Below are positions 49,630-58,705 of a stretch of DNA of 64,000 bases, in pieces (position 1 is the first letter of the stretch; every line of letters begins with the position of its first letter). Origin of the DNA: Azophilus sp965220835 (GTDB lineage: Bacteria > Pseudomonadota > Gammaproteobacteria > Pseudomonadales > Azotimanducaceae); NCBI GenBank assembly GCA_965220835.1, contig OZ244842.1, positions 3,596,001 to 3,660,000 of the forward strand. Reading direction: 5' to 3'. Below the pieces are notes generated by a model. It had not been told where the DNA came from, ran no database searches, and saw only the letters and a program-made list of their open reading frames with translations. A program made the position numbers and the translations under genes.

Positions 49630-50877
49630 ATGCGCGATTGGATTCATTGGGGGAGGCCGCGCTGGGTTGCGACCTTGATTGCTGGCGCTTGCCTAGCTTC
49701 CGCTGGCCTACGCGCAGATCTACGCATTGACTTGGTGTCCCAAGAAGGCGCCGCAGCTTACGCGTCGTATCGCCATCCCCTAGCGGGACGCTATGGCACG
49801 CGCCACCCCGATGACCTTGGGCGGCTGATTGACATTCATTGCAACAGTGGTGTGGAAGTGGCCGTTCAGCCCGACTACGTGCTTGTGCCCGTGGGCTGCG
49901 ACATGCTCCGATGGAACTTCGGCTTGTCATCATATGAGCCCGGTAAGGCCACGGCGTTCAGTCGCACCAGTTGGCATAGCGCGACAGGCGGTTGGTGGTT
50001 GGTGCAGGAGGGAGCCTCGCTGTTGCGGCCGGCGGCATCTTTGGCAAAGGGCGAGGACAGCGTCGCGTCATTGGGAGGTCATTCGGTGGCGTTTCATCTC
50101 GACGGTCAGCCGCTGCCGATCAGAGCTGGGCCCAAGGCCATGCCTTCAATGCACGAGGCCCCGGCATTCTGGCTTTTGGGGAATCCCATCTCGGTTGTAC
50201 AGGGCGATGTGCGCCACTTCTTTGACTTGGGTGTGGTTCCCGCGCACATGAAGACCGTGTTGGATCGGCACCAGGACGCAGTTGCTTCGCTCCGTGCGTC
50301 CCTGCCCGTCAGGGCGCTGTCCCCTGTTTTTTGGATGGGGGCCGCTGGCGAGGCCGGGGAGATCGGGGGCGCTGCCGGCACCGGCTTGATCATCGCCAGT
50401 TACCCCTTAAGTGCCGATCAGTTCGGTGAGGCAACTTTAGCCCTCACGCTCTATGTCGCCGTTCATGAACATGCGCATCAGATGTTTGACGCCAAGGGGG
50501 TGCTTTGGATCGCGGAAAGCGTTGCCAGCTATCTGGCGTTACGTGCGGTTCAGGACAGTGCCCCAAGCCTTTTCCCGCATTTGGAAAGTGCATTGTTGGT
50601 GCCGGGCAAAGAAGCCGCTGCACCGCTTCAGGATTTGGGTGCACGGGCGGAGGCCGAAGGCGAAGCCTATGCCATGCTCTACAGCGTTGGTGCGGCCTTT
50701 TGGTGGGATTTGGACACGCTTCTGCGGAGGCAGGACGTCAATCTGCTTGATGTGCTCCCACGTCTCTTGGCTAACGGATTCAGCCCCGACGGCCGGCCTG
50801 TTGCGGACGCCATTGCGGGAATTGTTGCGGTGTCCTCGAATGACGTGCAATCCGTTTTGGCTAGATACTTCAAGTGA
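49630..50877 (+). CDS. Secreted putative zinc metallopeptidase
   Basis: 415 residues. An N-terminal signal sequence (WVATLIAGACLASAGLRAD) indicates export. The middle carries a gluzincin-like HExxH, HEHAH at 279-283 in VAVHEHAHQMFD, and a downstream Glu296 in WIAESVASYLALRA that could be the third ligand. The mature N-terminal part (DLRIDLVSQEGAAAYASYRH) is not recognised. No closely matching family can be named from memory; M1/M61-like superfamily membership is inferred from the motif only. Confidence 0.65.
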   Translation: MRDWIHWGRPRWVATLIAGACLASAGLRADLRIDLVSQEGAAAYASYRHPLAGRYGTRHPDDLGRLIDIHCNSGVEVAVQPDYVLVPVGCDMLRWNFGLSSYEPGKATAFSRTSWHSATGGWWLVQEGASLLRPAASLAKGEDSVASLGGHSVAFHLDGQPLPIRAGPKAMPSMHEAPAFWLLGNPISVVQGDVRHFFDLGVVPAHMKTVLDRHQDAVASLRASLPVRALSPVFWMGAAGEAGEIGGAAGTGLIIASYPLSADQFGEATLALTLYVAVHEHAHQMFDAKGVLWIAESVASYLALRAVQDSAPSLFPHLESALLVPGKEAAAPLQDLGARAEAEGEAYAMLYSVGAAFWWDLDTLLRRQDVNLLDVLPRLLANGFSPDGRPVADAIAGIVAVSSNDVQSVLARYFK

Positions 50878-50961
50878 GCGTTGGCTTTGGGGGAAAGCCC
50901 CTGATTCCCGGGGGGCAGCGCTCTTGCTGCCAGTGAGGGGCGTCCCATCATGAACTTGAGA

Positions 50962-51537
50962 TTAGAGTCCGCGTTCCGAAATCACCACTCTTACCCGATA
51001 GCCCGGCTTTTGCGCCGTGATGCGGCGGGGTGGGGCATCCTCTGGGGCTTTCCTGGCGCGTTCGAAGCGCACTTGCCAGCCGAGCTGTTGGAAACCGGTG
51101 AGGTTGCCTTCAGGGTCGCGGATGGCATCTGCGACAGGGACCTGAGGGGCAGGCCTTCCCTGCAGCCAGTCGAGCAGCAGGCGCAAGGGCAGGCTCCAGC
51201 CGAGTTCGGCGAGCATCAGCGCTTCTGGGCTGCCTGACGTTCGCACATCGCCGTCCGCATCGATGATTTCGAGCCGGTCTGGCGTTCCCCGCAGACGACT
51301 TTGGCCCTGTCCCAACGGCCCCCAAAGGTCGATCTCGAAGCGTTCGCCAGATTGCCGCCAGATGAAGCGGGCCGACCATGAGTCCGCGCCTTCAACCACG
51401 CCAATCTTGCCTTTGATGGTGAAATCGGCTCCTGGCGGCATGGGCGAGAAAGCGACGCAACCGGCCAGCAAAAAAACCGCAAGAGAAGTTGCGTACAAGA
51501 AAAACGCTTTTGGAAATAAGAGCTTGTGGGGTAACAC
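50962..51537 (-). CDS. lolB: Outer-membrane lipoprotein receptor LolB
   Basis: Accepts lipoproteins from LolA at the outer membrane. 191 residues with a lipoprotein signal ending AVFLLAGC. Family features: FTIKGKIGVVEGADSWSARF, FEIDLWGPLGQGQSRLRGTP and ELGWSLPLRLLLDWLQGRPA. Divergent from hemA with 63 bp between, the standard layout. In many relatives ispE follows lolB; here the next gene is a secreted peptidase. Confidence 0.93.
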   Translation of the reverse strand: MLPHKLLFPKAFFLYATSLAVFLLAGCVAFSPMPPGADFTIKGKIGVVEGADSWSARFIWRQSGERFEIDLWGPLGQGQSRLRGTPDRLEIIDADGDVRTSGSPEALMLAELGWSLPLRLLLDWLQGRPAPQVPVADAIRDPEGNLTGFQQLGWQVRFERARKAPEDAPPRRITAQKPGYRVRVVISERGL

Positions 51538-51559
51538 GAAAAAGTGAATCTGCTACAAT
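51531..51559 (+). promoter_or_regulatory. Possible hemA promoter
   Basis: gtaaca (51531-51536) and tacaat (51554-51559) are 17 bases apart, 42 bp before the hemA ATG. The -35 matches four of six consensus bases. Confidence 0.45.
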
Positions 51560-51600
51560 TGAGGCCTTTCGACTGTTGACTTGGCCAAACCCCATCCACC

Positions 51601-52854
51601 ATGGCAATCTTGGCATACGGGCTCAACTACCGCACCGCACCCATCGAACTGCGGGAACGGGTGGCGTTCCCGGAAGATACGCTAGGCTCAGCAATCGTGG
51701 AAGTGACCCGAGCGGTGCCCAGCGTAACCGAGGCGGCCATTATCTCCACCTGCAACCGCACCGAGCTCTACTGCGCCATTCAGCCGGAGCGGGAGCCGGC
51801 CCTCGCTGAGTGGCTGGCGGCGCACCGCGCCGTGCCGGTGGATGAGCTGCAAAGCGCCATCTATCGCTATTGGGATCAAGACGCGGCCAGCCATCTAATC
51901 CGCGTGGCGGCGGGCCTAGACTCCCAAGTGCTCGGCGAGCCGCAGATCATGGGTCAGGTGAAGTCGGCCTACCAGCTGGCGCGCAACCTCGGCGCCATGG
52001 GTTCGGAACTGAACCTGCTGTCGCAAGTGGCTCTGAACGCCGCCAAGCAGGTGCGCACGGACACCGGCATCGGCCGCAACCCGGTCTCGGTGGCTTTTGC
52101 GGCGGTGTCCATGGCCAAGCGCATCTTCTCCGACTTGACCAATAAGCGGGCGCTGCTACTGGGGGCTGGCGACACCGTCAAACGGGTGGCGGAACACCTT
52201 GCCGAGCACGGCATTGGCGGGATGACCATTGCCAACCGAACCATCGCCAACGCCGAGGCCTTGGCTGCCCACTTCGGCGCCCGGCCGGCGCAGTTGAGCG
52301 CGGTGCCGAAGGCGCTCTGCGACCATGACATCGTCATCGCTTCAACGGGCAGCGCCTTGCCGGTGGTCGGCAAGGGAGCGGTGGAAGCGGCCATCCGGCA
52401 ACGCCGTCGCCGGCCCATCTTCATGGTCGATATTGCCGTGCCCCGGGACATCGAACCGGAGGTTGGAGGGCTGCCGGACGTTTACCTCTACAGCATTGAC
52501 GACTTAAGCGCCATCGTTGAGGAAAACCGCCGTCAGCGCTTGATGGAGGCCGATTCCGCTGAAGCCCTGATCGACCGGGGCGCGCGGCGCTTCATCACGG
52601 AGCGACGGGTGCGTCAAGGCCAACGCATGCTGCGGCAGTATCGGGAGAGAGCGGAAGACGTGCAGGCCGCCGAGCTGGAAAAGGCACTCAAGAGCCTGCG
52701 CAACGGCACGCCCGCCGAAGCCGTGCTCACCCGCCTCAGCGAAGGCCTCACCCGCAAGCTCATCCATCAACCCACGGTCGCTTTGCGCGCCGCGAGCGCC
52801 GAAGGGCGGGTGGATTTGCTGGAGGCATTCAAGTCGGTTTACGGGCTCGATTGA
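51601..52854 (+). CDS. hemA: Glutamyl-tRNA reductase
   Basis: First step of C5-pathway tetrapyrrole synthesis: glutamyl-tRNA to glutamate-1-semialdehyde. 417 residues. The catalytic Cys51 is in IISTCNRTELYC; then LDSQVLGEPQIMGQVKSAY, the NADPH-binding LLLGAGDTVKRVAEHLAEHG, FMVDIAVPRDIEPEV and YSIDDLSAIVEENR. prfA follows 14 bp later, as in most gammaproteobacteria. Confidence 0.97.
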   Translation: MAILAYGLNYRTAPIELRERVAFPEDTLGSAIVEVTRAVPSVTEAAIISTCNRTELYCAIQPEREPALAEWLAAHRAVPVDELQSAIYRYWDQDAASHLIRVAAGLDSQVLGEPQIMGQVKSAYQLARNLGAMGSELNLLSQVALNAAKQVRTDTGIGRNPVSVAFAAVSMAKRIFSDLTNKRALLLGAGDTVKRVAEHLAEHGIGGMTIANRTIANAEALAAHFGARPAQLSAVPKALCDHDIVIASTGSALPVVGKGAVEAAIRQRRRRPIFMVDIAVPRDIEPEVGGLPDVYLYSIDDLSAIVEENRRQRLMEADSAEALIDRGARRFITERRVRQGQRMLRQYRERAEDVQAAELEKALKSLRNGTPAEAVLTRLSEGLTRKLIHQPTVALRAASAEGRVDLLEAFKSVYGLD

Positions 52855-52868
52855 CTTGAAGGCCGCCC

Positions 52869-53960
52869 ATGTCGCTGTCGCCTTCAGTGAGAGCCAAGCT
52901 GGCCGACCTCTCCGAGCGGTTTGAGGAAGTCGGCGCGCTGTTGTCCGATTCCGAGGTGCTTTCCGACCGCCGCCGGTTCGAGGCGCTGTCGCGCGAGTTT
53001 GCCGAGCTCGAGCCAGTCACCCAGAACTTCGAACGCTTCAAGCGTCTTGAGCGCGAGCTTGAGGAGTCTGAGGCCTTGTCCGCAGACGGCGATGCGGAAC
53101 TGCGCGAGCTGGCCCAAGAGGAAGCGGCCACCTTGAGCGAGGAAATCGCTGCCGCGGAAGCGGCTCTGCAGACGTTGATGCTGCCGAAGGACCCCAATGA
53201 CGAGGCCAACGTCTTCCTGGAAATCCGCGCCGGCACCGGCGGCGACGAGGCGGCCATCTTTTCCGGTGACCTGTTCCGCATGTACACCAAGTACGCCGAA
53301 GGTCAGGGCTGGAAGCTTGAGGTGCTCAGCAGCCGCGCCGGGGAGCATGGCGGCTACAAGGAGATCATCAGCCGCATCGAGGGCGGCAACGTCTACAGCC
53401 GCCTGAAGTTTGAGTCCGGCATCCATCGCGTGCAGCGGGTGCCGGAAACCGAGTCCCAAGGCCGCCGTCACACTTCGGCCTGCACGGTCGCCATCCTGCC
53501 CGAAGCCGCCAGCATCGACAGTGTGGCCATCGACAAGGGCGACTTGCGCATCGACACCTACCGCGCGTCCGGCGCTGGCGGCCAGCACGTCAACAAGACC
53601 GATTCGGCCGTGCGCCTGACGCACCTGCCGAGCGGCATCGTCGTCGAGTGCCAGGATGAGCGTTCGCAGCACAAGAACAAGGCCCGGGCCATGGCGCTGC
53701 TGCAGGCCAAGCTGCTCGACGCGGCGCGCACCAAGCAGCAGGATGAGCAGGCCGAGTCGCGTCGCACCCTAGTGGGTTCGGGCGATCGCTCCGAAAAGAT
53801 ACGAACCTACAACTTCCCCCAAAGTCGGGTCACTGACCACCGCATCAACCTGACGCTTTACCAGCTTGGCGACCTGCTCGAAGGGGCGCTGGACCTCATT
53901 GTGCAGCCCTTGGTGCAGGAGCACCAAGCGGATCTGCTGGCGAGCTTAGGGGATTCTTGA
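52869..53960 (+). CDS. prfA: Peptide chain release factor 1
   Basis: Reads UAA and UAG stops. 363 residues. GGQ is at 237-239 (GAGGQHVNKTDSAVRLTHLP), and domain 2 carries the PxT-type codon recognition region RVPETESQGRRHTSACTVAI. The GGQ Gln is the target of PrmC, encoded next. RF1's preference for UAA/UAG is of interest because the stop-containing repeats use taa and tag. Confidence 0.97.
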   Translation: MSLSPSVRAKLADLSERFEEVGALLSDSEVLSDRRRFEALSREFAELEPVTQNFERFKRLERELEESEALSADGDAELRELAQEEAATLSEEIAAAEAALQTLMLPKDPNDEANVFLEIRAGTGGDEAAIFSGDLFRMYTKYAEGQGWKLEVLSSRAGEHGGYKEIISRIEGGNVYSRLKFESGIHRVQRVPETESQGRRHTSACTVAILPEAASIDSVAIDKGDLRIDTYRASGAGGQHVNKTDSAVRLTHLPSGIVVECQDERSQHKNKARAMALLQAKLLDAARTKQQDEQAESRRTLVGSGDRSEKIRTYNFPQSRVTDHRINLTLYQLGDLLEGALDLIVQPLVQEHQADLLASLGDS

Positions 53961-53999
53961 GCGAAACGGGCACATCGTCGCCTTCCCGTCAGGCGCCCT

Positions 54000-54806
54000 A
54001 TGGCGGCTGACTCGACGCTCGGCCAATGGCTGGCCAGCAATCGGGACCTGGATCGGCTTGACCGTGAATTGCTGGCTTCCCGCGTGCTCAACCTGACCCG
54101 GGCCCAGGTCATCGCCCGCCCGGAAACGCCGCTCTCGTCCAGCCAACGGCGAAGCCTCGATCAGCTTGCCGAGCGTCGCAGGTGCGAGCCTTGGGCCTAC
54201 ATCACCGGAGAGAAGGAGTTTTTCGGCTTGTGCTTGGCGGTCGGCCCAGGCGTGCTGGTGCCGAGACCGGAGACCGAGCAGCTTGTCGAACTCGTTATTG
54301 AGCGAGCGCCCCAAGCAGGGCGGCTGCTGGATCTCGGCACCGGCAGCGGCTGCATTGCCGTGGCGGTCAAGGCTCACCGCCCAGACCTGCGCGTCACCGC
54401 GACGGACGTTTCAGAAGCGGCGCTCGACATCGCCCAGCGCAACGCCAAGCGCCACGGGGTGGACGTTGAATTGTTGCACAGCAACTGGTTCAGCGCCCTC
54501 GCCGGGCGTTTCGACTGGATTGCCTGCAACCCGCCCTACATCTCCGACTCCGACCCCGTGCTGAACAATTTGCGCGCCGAACCCGGCATCGCCTTGGCGG
54601 GCGGGCCGCAGGGGCTTACCGCAATCGGCGCCGTCATCAAGGGGAGCGTTGCCCATCTGCAGGCTGGTGGCACGCTCGCCCTGGAGCACGGCCACGATCA
54701 GGGCGAGGCTGTGCTCAGCCAACTCGCCGGGTGTGGATTCACGTCGCGGGAGACCCACCAAGACTTGGCGGGCCACCCCAGAATCAGCCTCGGCCGAGCA
54801 CCTTAA
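54000..54806 (+). CDS. prmC: Release-factor glutamine methyltransferase
   Basis: Methylates the GGQ Gln of RF1 and RF2. 268 residues; the SAM site is LLDLGTGSGCIAVAVKAHRP and the catalytic NPPY is at 177-180 (WIACNPPYIS), followed by LRAEPGIALAGGPQGLT. It lies 39 bp after prfA. The ATG has only a weak aggcg upstream. Confidence 0.95.
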   Translation: MAADSTLGQWLASNRDLDRLDRELLASRVLNLTRAQVIARPETPLSSSQRRSLDQLAERRRCEPWAYITGEKEFFGLCLAVGPGVLVPRPETEQLVELVIERAPQAGRLLDLGTGSGCIAVAVKAHRPDLRVTATDVSEAALDIAQRNAKRHGVDVELLHSNWFSALAGRFDWIACNPPYISDSDPVLNNLRAEPGIALAGGPQGLTAIGAVIKGSVAHLQAGGTLALEHGHDQGEAVLSQLAGCGFTSRETHQDLAGHPRISLGRAP

Positions 54807-54904
54807 CGGCGGCGATTCGAGGCGCACGCCAGTGCGGCCCGACCGCCTCGGCTGACGAACGGACCGCTTCGGTTTGGCTGCCGTGAAGCGCCAGCCGTGC
54901 CGCG

Positions 54905-55567
54905 TTACTCGTCCCCCATCACGCCAAAGATGTGCAGCAGGGAGACGAACAGGTTGTAGATGGAGGCGAACAGCGTCACCGTGGCAAGGATGTAGTTGGT
55001 CTCGCCGCCGTTAACGATGGCGCTGGTCTGCCAAAGGATGGCAGCGCTGGCGAACAGCACGAAGGCGCTGGAGATGGCCACCGAGAACGCTGACAGGTCG
55101 AAGAACAAGCTCAGCACAATGGCGCCCATCAGCACGAAGAAGCCCACCACCAGAAAGCCGGAGAGAAAGCTGAAGTCCTTGCGGGTGATGACGGCGAACG
55201 CCGACAGCCCCACGAATGCCGCAGCCGTGGTGCCCAAAGCCGAAGCCACAAGGCTCGGCCCGTTGGGCAAACTGAGGTAGGCGTTGACGATGGGGCCGAT
55301 GGTGAAGCCCATGAAGCCGGTCAGCAAGAACACGAACAACAGCCCCAAGCTGCTGTCGGCGGTCTTGTGCACGGCGAAGAGCAGCCCAAAGAAGCCAACC
55401 AGCGTCACGATTGGGCCGAGGTAAGGCGTACCCATCGCCATCGAGACCCCAGCCATGAGGGCGCTGAAGGCCAGCGTCATGCCGAGCAGCAGGTAGGTGT
55501 TGCGCAGCACGTTGTTGATGTTGACCGCGCCGGCGGTGCGGGCGGCAATCACGTCGGTGGGAGCCAT
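54905..55567 (-). CDS. Bax inhibitor-1/YccA family membrane protein
   Basis: Seven-span inner-membrane protein, 220 residues from ATG 55567 (aggaga upstream). Features: RNTYLLLGMTLAFSALMAGV, FTIGPIVNAYL, RKDFSFLSGFLVVGFFVLMG and the C-terminal signature YILATVTLFASIYNLFVSLL. E. coli YccA binds FtsH; other members are Ca2+ or pH-gated leak channels. Which applies here cannot be seen. Confidence 0.92.
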   Translation of the reverse strand: MAPTDVIAARTAGAVNINNVLRNTYLLLGMTLAFSALMAGVSMAMGTPYLGPIVTLVGFFGLLFAVHKTADSSLGLLFVFLLTGFMGFTIGPIVNAYLSLPNGPSLVASALGTTAAAFVGLSAFAVITRKDFSFLSGFLVVGFFVLMGAIVLSLFFDLSAFSVAISSAFVLFASAAILWQTSAIVNGGETNYILATVTLFASIYNLFVSLLHIFGVMGDE

Positions 55568-55847
55568 GGTCAATCTCCTGTTGTGTCTTGCCGCTATATT
55601 GGTACATCCGTGGGAAGTTTCAAGTGTTTGCGCATGCGCTTTGCGGATGCGTTGGGGTTTCGCTGGCGCGAAATTCTGGGCGATTTGACTGGGCAGAATT
55701 CGTTGGGGTTTGTGGAAGCGCATCCGTTAGGCAGCTTTGGTGTTCGCAAGCTTCGGCGATTGGTATATTTGCGCTTGAAATCTCGGGCAAGGTGGGCGAA
55801 GTTGTCCAAGCGGCAACCAAGTGGCAACCCTGCACCACCGCAAAGAC

Positions 55848-56300
55848 ATGAACTTGAACAAGAACGGCTACAACATCAATCTCAGCGCGCACATGGCGGA
55901 GTGCGACGCCAACTACTTGCGCGTGATGAAACTCTTTCCGAAGCTGCGCGAGTGCACGCCCAGTCCCTTTGCCGTCAGCCTGAACGGGCGTCGGGCGCAA
56001 GTGTCGGCGGAAGTGGCGGAGCGCAGCCGGTACACCACCGTCATCCGGCTGCGCCAATCTCCCGATGCACCTTGGGGGGCCAGTCCCGTGTTCCGCGTGC
56101 GCCTTTACCACGACGCCCAGTGCGCCGAAGTGATCGAGTACCAGTGCGCCAAGCACTTCGACGCGGTCTATCCCTACCCCAATGCCAACATGCGTCAGCG
56201 TGACGAGAAGGCCCAGGTCAACCGCCTGCTTGGCGAATTCCTGGCTTTCTGCCTGCGGCATGGTGCCAAGGCTGGCCGCGAACCACTGTTCGCAACATAA
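55848..56300 (+). CDS. yqiB: DUF1249 family protein YqiB
   Basis: 150 residues from ATG 55848, starting MNLNKNGYNINLSAHMAECD. Conserved features match E. coli YqiB: NYLRVMKLFPKL, RSRYTTVIRLRQ-type strand, FRVRLYHDAQCAEVIEYQ and NANMRQRDEKAQVNRLLGEF then CLRHG. Function unknown; it usually lies in the cpdA-yqiA-parE neighbourhood, but cpdA and yqiA are absent here. The last six codons are repeated in tandem after the stop. Confidence 0.88.
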   Translation: MNLNKNGYNINLSAHMAECDANYLRVMKLFPKLRECTPSPFAVSLNGRRAQVSAEVAERSRYTTVIRLRQSPDAPWGASPVFRVRLYHDAQCAEVIEYQCAKHFDAVYPYPNANMRQRDEKAQVNRLLGEFLAFCLRHGAKAGREPLFAT

Positions 56301-56480
56301 AAAGCACCGCTGTTCGCAACATAAAAGGCACCACTGTTCGCAACGCAAAAAAGCACCGCTGTTCGCAACATAACCCGTTCGCGAACGAAAGAGCACGCCT
56401 GTTCGCGCCACAAGGGCACCCCGTCTTCGCAACAGTAAGGCACCAGTCTTCGCGAAACGGAAGTGCCCGTCTTCGGGACC
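56283..56480 (+). repeat. 24-bp tandem array seeded by the yqiB 3' end, decaying downstream
   Basis: cca ctg ttc gca aca taa aaa gca at 56283 contains the yqiB stop; near-copies start at 56307, 56331 (25 bases) and 56356. The first two units read PLFAT-stop-KA; in the third the stop is replaced by caa. Further on, degenerate copies keep cttcgcaac and gcacc at about 24-base intervals to about 56480. gttcgcgaac is a perfect palindrome in the degenerate part. Confidence 0.85.
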
Positions 56481-56799
56481 TGGACCAGTCCCCAAAGGCC
56501 GATGAACTGCTACAATGCCCGTCCAAGATGGCATCAGTGAAAGCACTCGTCTTCGGAATTGCGCATCACGTGCGCGACCGGCGCTACCGGCTCTCGCCGC
56601 CGCTTGGGACGCCCCCCATCAGCCATGGAATCCGGCCTTGGGCGGAAGCCTTCTGCACTGACGACGCGGCACCGGGTCGCTGCTGGCGCCATTGGCCTTG
56701 CGGCGGGTGGGTGGGCACCGAAGTGGGCCGGGCTGCCCGATGACCATCCAGTCTAGCCGAAGGAAACCAGCCGCAGTTTAGCGCGTCGGGAGGCCGCTC
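56481..56799. other. Gap before parE with no recognised gene
   Basis: Contains a tacaat -10-like box at 56512 and open frames of up to 71 codons (56528-56743) that match nothing recognised and lack ribosome sites. The genes cpdA and yqiA, expected between yqiB and parE in E. coli order, are not here. This may be decayed sequence or a parE leader. Confidence 0.5.
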
Positions 56800-58692
56800 A
56801 TGGCATCGACCTATTCCTCCGAATCCCTTCAGGTTCTGTCGGGCCTGGAGCCGGTGCGCCGACGGCCGGGCATGTACACCGACACAGCGCGGCCCAACCA
56901 CCTTGTGCAGGAGGTGGTGGACAACAGCGTCGATGAGGCGCTGGCCGGGTTCGCCCGGGACATCGAAGTGACGCTGTGCGCCGATGGCTCGATCATCGTC
57001 ATCGACGATGGCCGCGGCATGCCGGTGGACGAGCATCCGGAGCACGGTCTGTCCGGCGTGGAGCTGATCCTCACCAAGCTGCATGCGGGCGCCAAGTTCG
57101 ACAACGAGGCGTACAGCTTCTCGGGCGGCTTGCACGGGGTGGGCGTCTCGGTGGTCAACGCCCTCTCAACCTGGCTTGAGGTCGAAGTCAAGCGTGACGG
57201 CTGGCTGCACCGCCAGCGCTACGAGAACGGGCACCCCGCAACGCCGCTCAAGGCGGTGGCCAGCGTCGGCAGGCGCAACACGGGCACCCGCATCCACTTC
57301 CTGCCCAACGCGGACTATTTCGATTCCGCCAACGTGGCCAAGGGCCGGCTGTCCCATTTGCTGCGGGCCAAGGCCGTGCTGTGCCCTGGCCTGTCGGTCA
57401 GCCTTACCGTCGAGCGCGGCGAGGTGGAAAGCCAACGCTGGTTCTACGAGGACGGGCTGGTGGGCTACCTGAACCAGGCTTTGGATGGCGCGGCGAGCGT
57501 TCCCTCCGAACCCTTCACCCACGGCGCCAAGGGAAACGAGGAAGCGGCGGACTGGGCGCTCACTTGGTTGCCGGACGGCGGGGCTCCGGTCACCGAGGCT
57601 TACGTCAACCTCATTCCCACGCCACAGGGCGGCACCCACGTCAACGGCCTGCGTTCCGGCTTGGTCGAAGCGCTCAAGGAGTTTTGCGAGTTTCGCGACC
57701 TCACGCCCCGGGGGCTCAAGCTCACGGGCGACGACCTTTGGGAGCAGTGCGCCTACGTGCTCTCCGCCAAGCTGAAGGACCCCCAGTTCTCGGGCCAGAC
57801 CAAGGAGCGGCTGTCCTCGCGCAGTTCGGGCGTCTTCATCGGCGGCATTGCCAAGGACGCCTTCAGCCTGTGGCTCAACGAGCATCCCCAAGATGGGGAG
57901 CGCATTGCCGAATTGGCCATCGCCAACGCCCAGAAGCGGGCCAGCGCCGCCAAGAAGGTGGTGCGCAAGAAGATCACCGCCGGGCCGGCGCTGCCCGGCA
58001 AGCTGGCCGACTGCTCGGCGTCGGATGCGGGCAGCGCGGAGCTCTTTTTGGTGGAAGGCGATTCCGCTGGCGGCTCCGCCAAGCAGGCGCGCAACCGGGA
58101 GTTCCAGGCGGTGATGCCGTTGCGAGGCAAGATTCTGAACACTTGGGAAGTGGACGCCGGCCAGGTGCTCGGCTCCCAGGAAGTGCACGACATCGCCCTA
58201 GCCATTGGCGTTGATCCAGGCTCGGACGATCTCTCCAAGCTGCGCTACGACAAAGTCTGCGTGCTGGCGGATGCGGACTCCGATGGCGCCCACATCGCCA
58301 CCCTGCTGTGCGCCTTGTTCGTGCGCCATTTCCGCCCCTTGGTGGAGGCGGGCCATGTGTTCGTGGCCATGCCGCCGCTGTATCGAGTGGACGTGGGCAA
58401 GGAGGTCTTCTACGCCCTGGACGAGGCGGAGAAGCAAGGCGTGCTGGACCGCATCGCCGCCGAGCGCAAGCGCGGCAATATCGTCGTGCAGCGCTTCAAG
58501 GGCTTGGGCGAGATGAATCCCAAGCAACTGCGGGAAACCACCATGGCACCCGACACCCGGCGGCTGGTGCGGCTGACCTTGGACTCCGCCGCCAAGACCG
58601 ATGAGATCATGGACATGCTGCTGGCCAAGAAGCGGGCGCCGGAGCGCCGCAGCTGGCTGGAGCGCAAAGGCCACGAGGCCAATCTGGCCTAA
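56800..58692 (+). CDS. parE: DNA topoisomerase IV subunit B
   Basis: ATPase subunit of the decatenase. 630 residues, the E. coli size. GHKL motifs: EVVDNSVDEALAGFA, DDGRGMPVDEHPEHG and SGGLHGVGVSVVNALS. The TOPRIM domain has ELFLVEGDSAGGSAKQARNR, MPLRGKILNTWEVD and VLADADSDGAHIATLLCALF. The C-terminal VQRFKGLGEMNPKQLRETTM is standard. parC follows 13 bp later, so the two are cotranscribed. Confidence 0.97.
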   Translation: MASTYSSESLQVLSGLEPVRRRPGMYTDTARPNHLVQEVVDNSVDEALAGFARDIEVTLCADGSIIVIDDGRGMPVDEHPEHGLSGVELILTKLHAGAKFDNEAYSFSGGLHGVGVSVVNALSTWLEVEVKRDGWLHRQRYENGHPATPLKAVASVGRRNTGTRIHFLPNADYFDSANVAKGRLSHLLRAKAVLCPGLSVSLTVERGEVESQRWFYEDGLVGYLNQALDGAASVPSEPFTHGAKGNEEAADWALTWLPDGGAPVTEAYVNLIPTPQGGTHVNGLRSGLVEALKEFCEFRDLTPRGLKLTGDDLWEQCAYVLSAKLKDPQFSGQTKERLSSRSSGVFIGGIAKDAFSLWLNEHPQDGERIAELAIANAQKRASAAKKVVRKKITAGPALPGKLADCSASDAGSAELFLVEGDSAGGSAKQARNREFQAVMPLRGKILNTWEVDAGQVLGSQEVHDIALAIGVDPGSDDLSKLRYDKVCVLADADSDGAHIATLLCALFVRHFRPLVEAGHVFVAMPPLYRVDVGKEVFYALDEAEKQGVLDRIAAERKRGNIVVQRFKGLGEMNPKQLRETTMAPDTRRLVRLTLDSAAKTDEIMDMLLAKKRAPERRSWLERKGHEANLA

Positions 58693-58705
58693 AGGCGTAG
58701 TCCCA

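Noticed and set aside
56528..56743. 71-codon frame before parE as a gene
   Set aside because: No ribosome site, no family and overlapping open frames in other phases; kept only as part of an unassigned gap.
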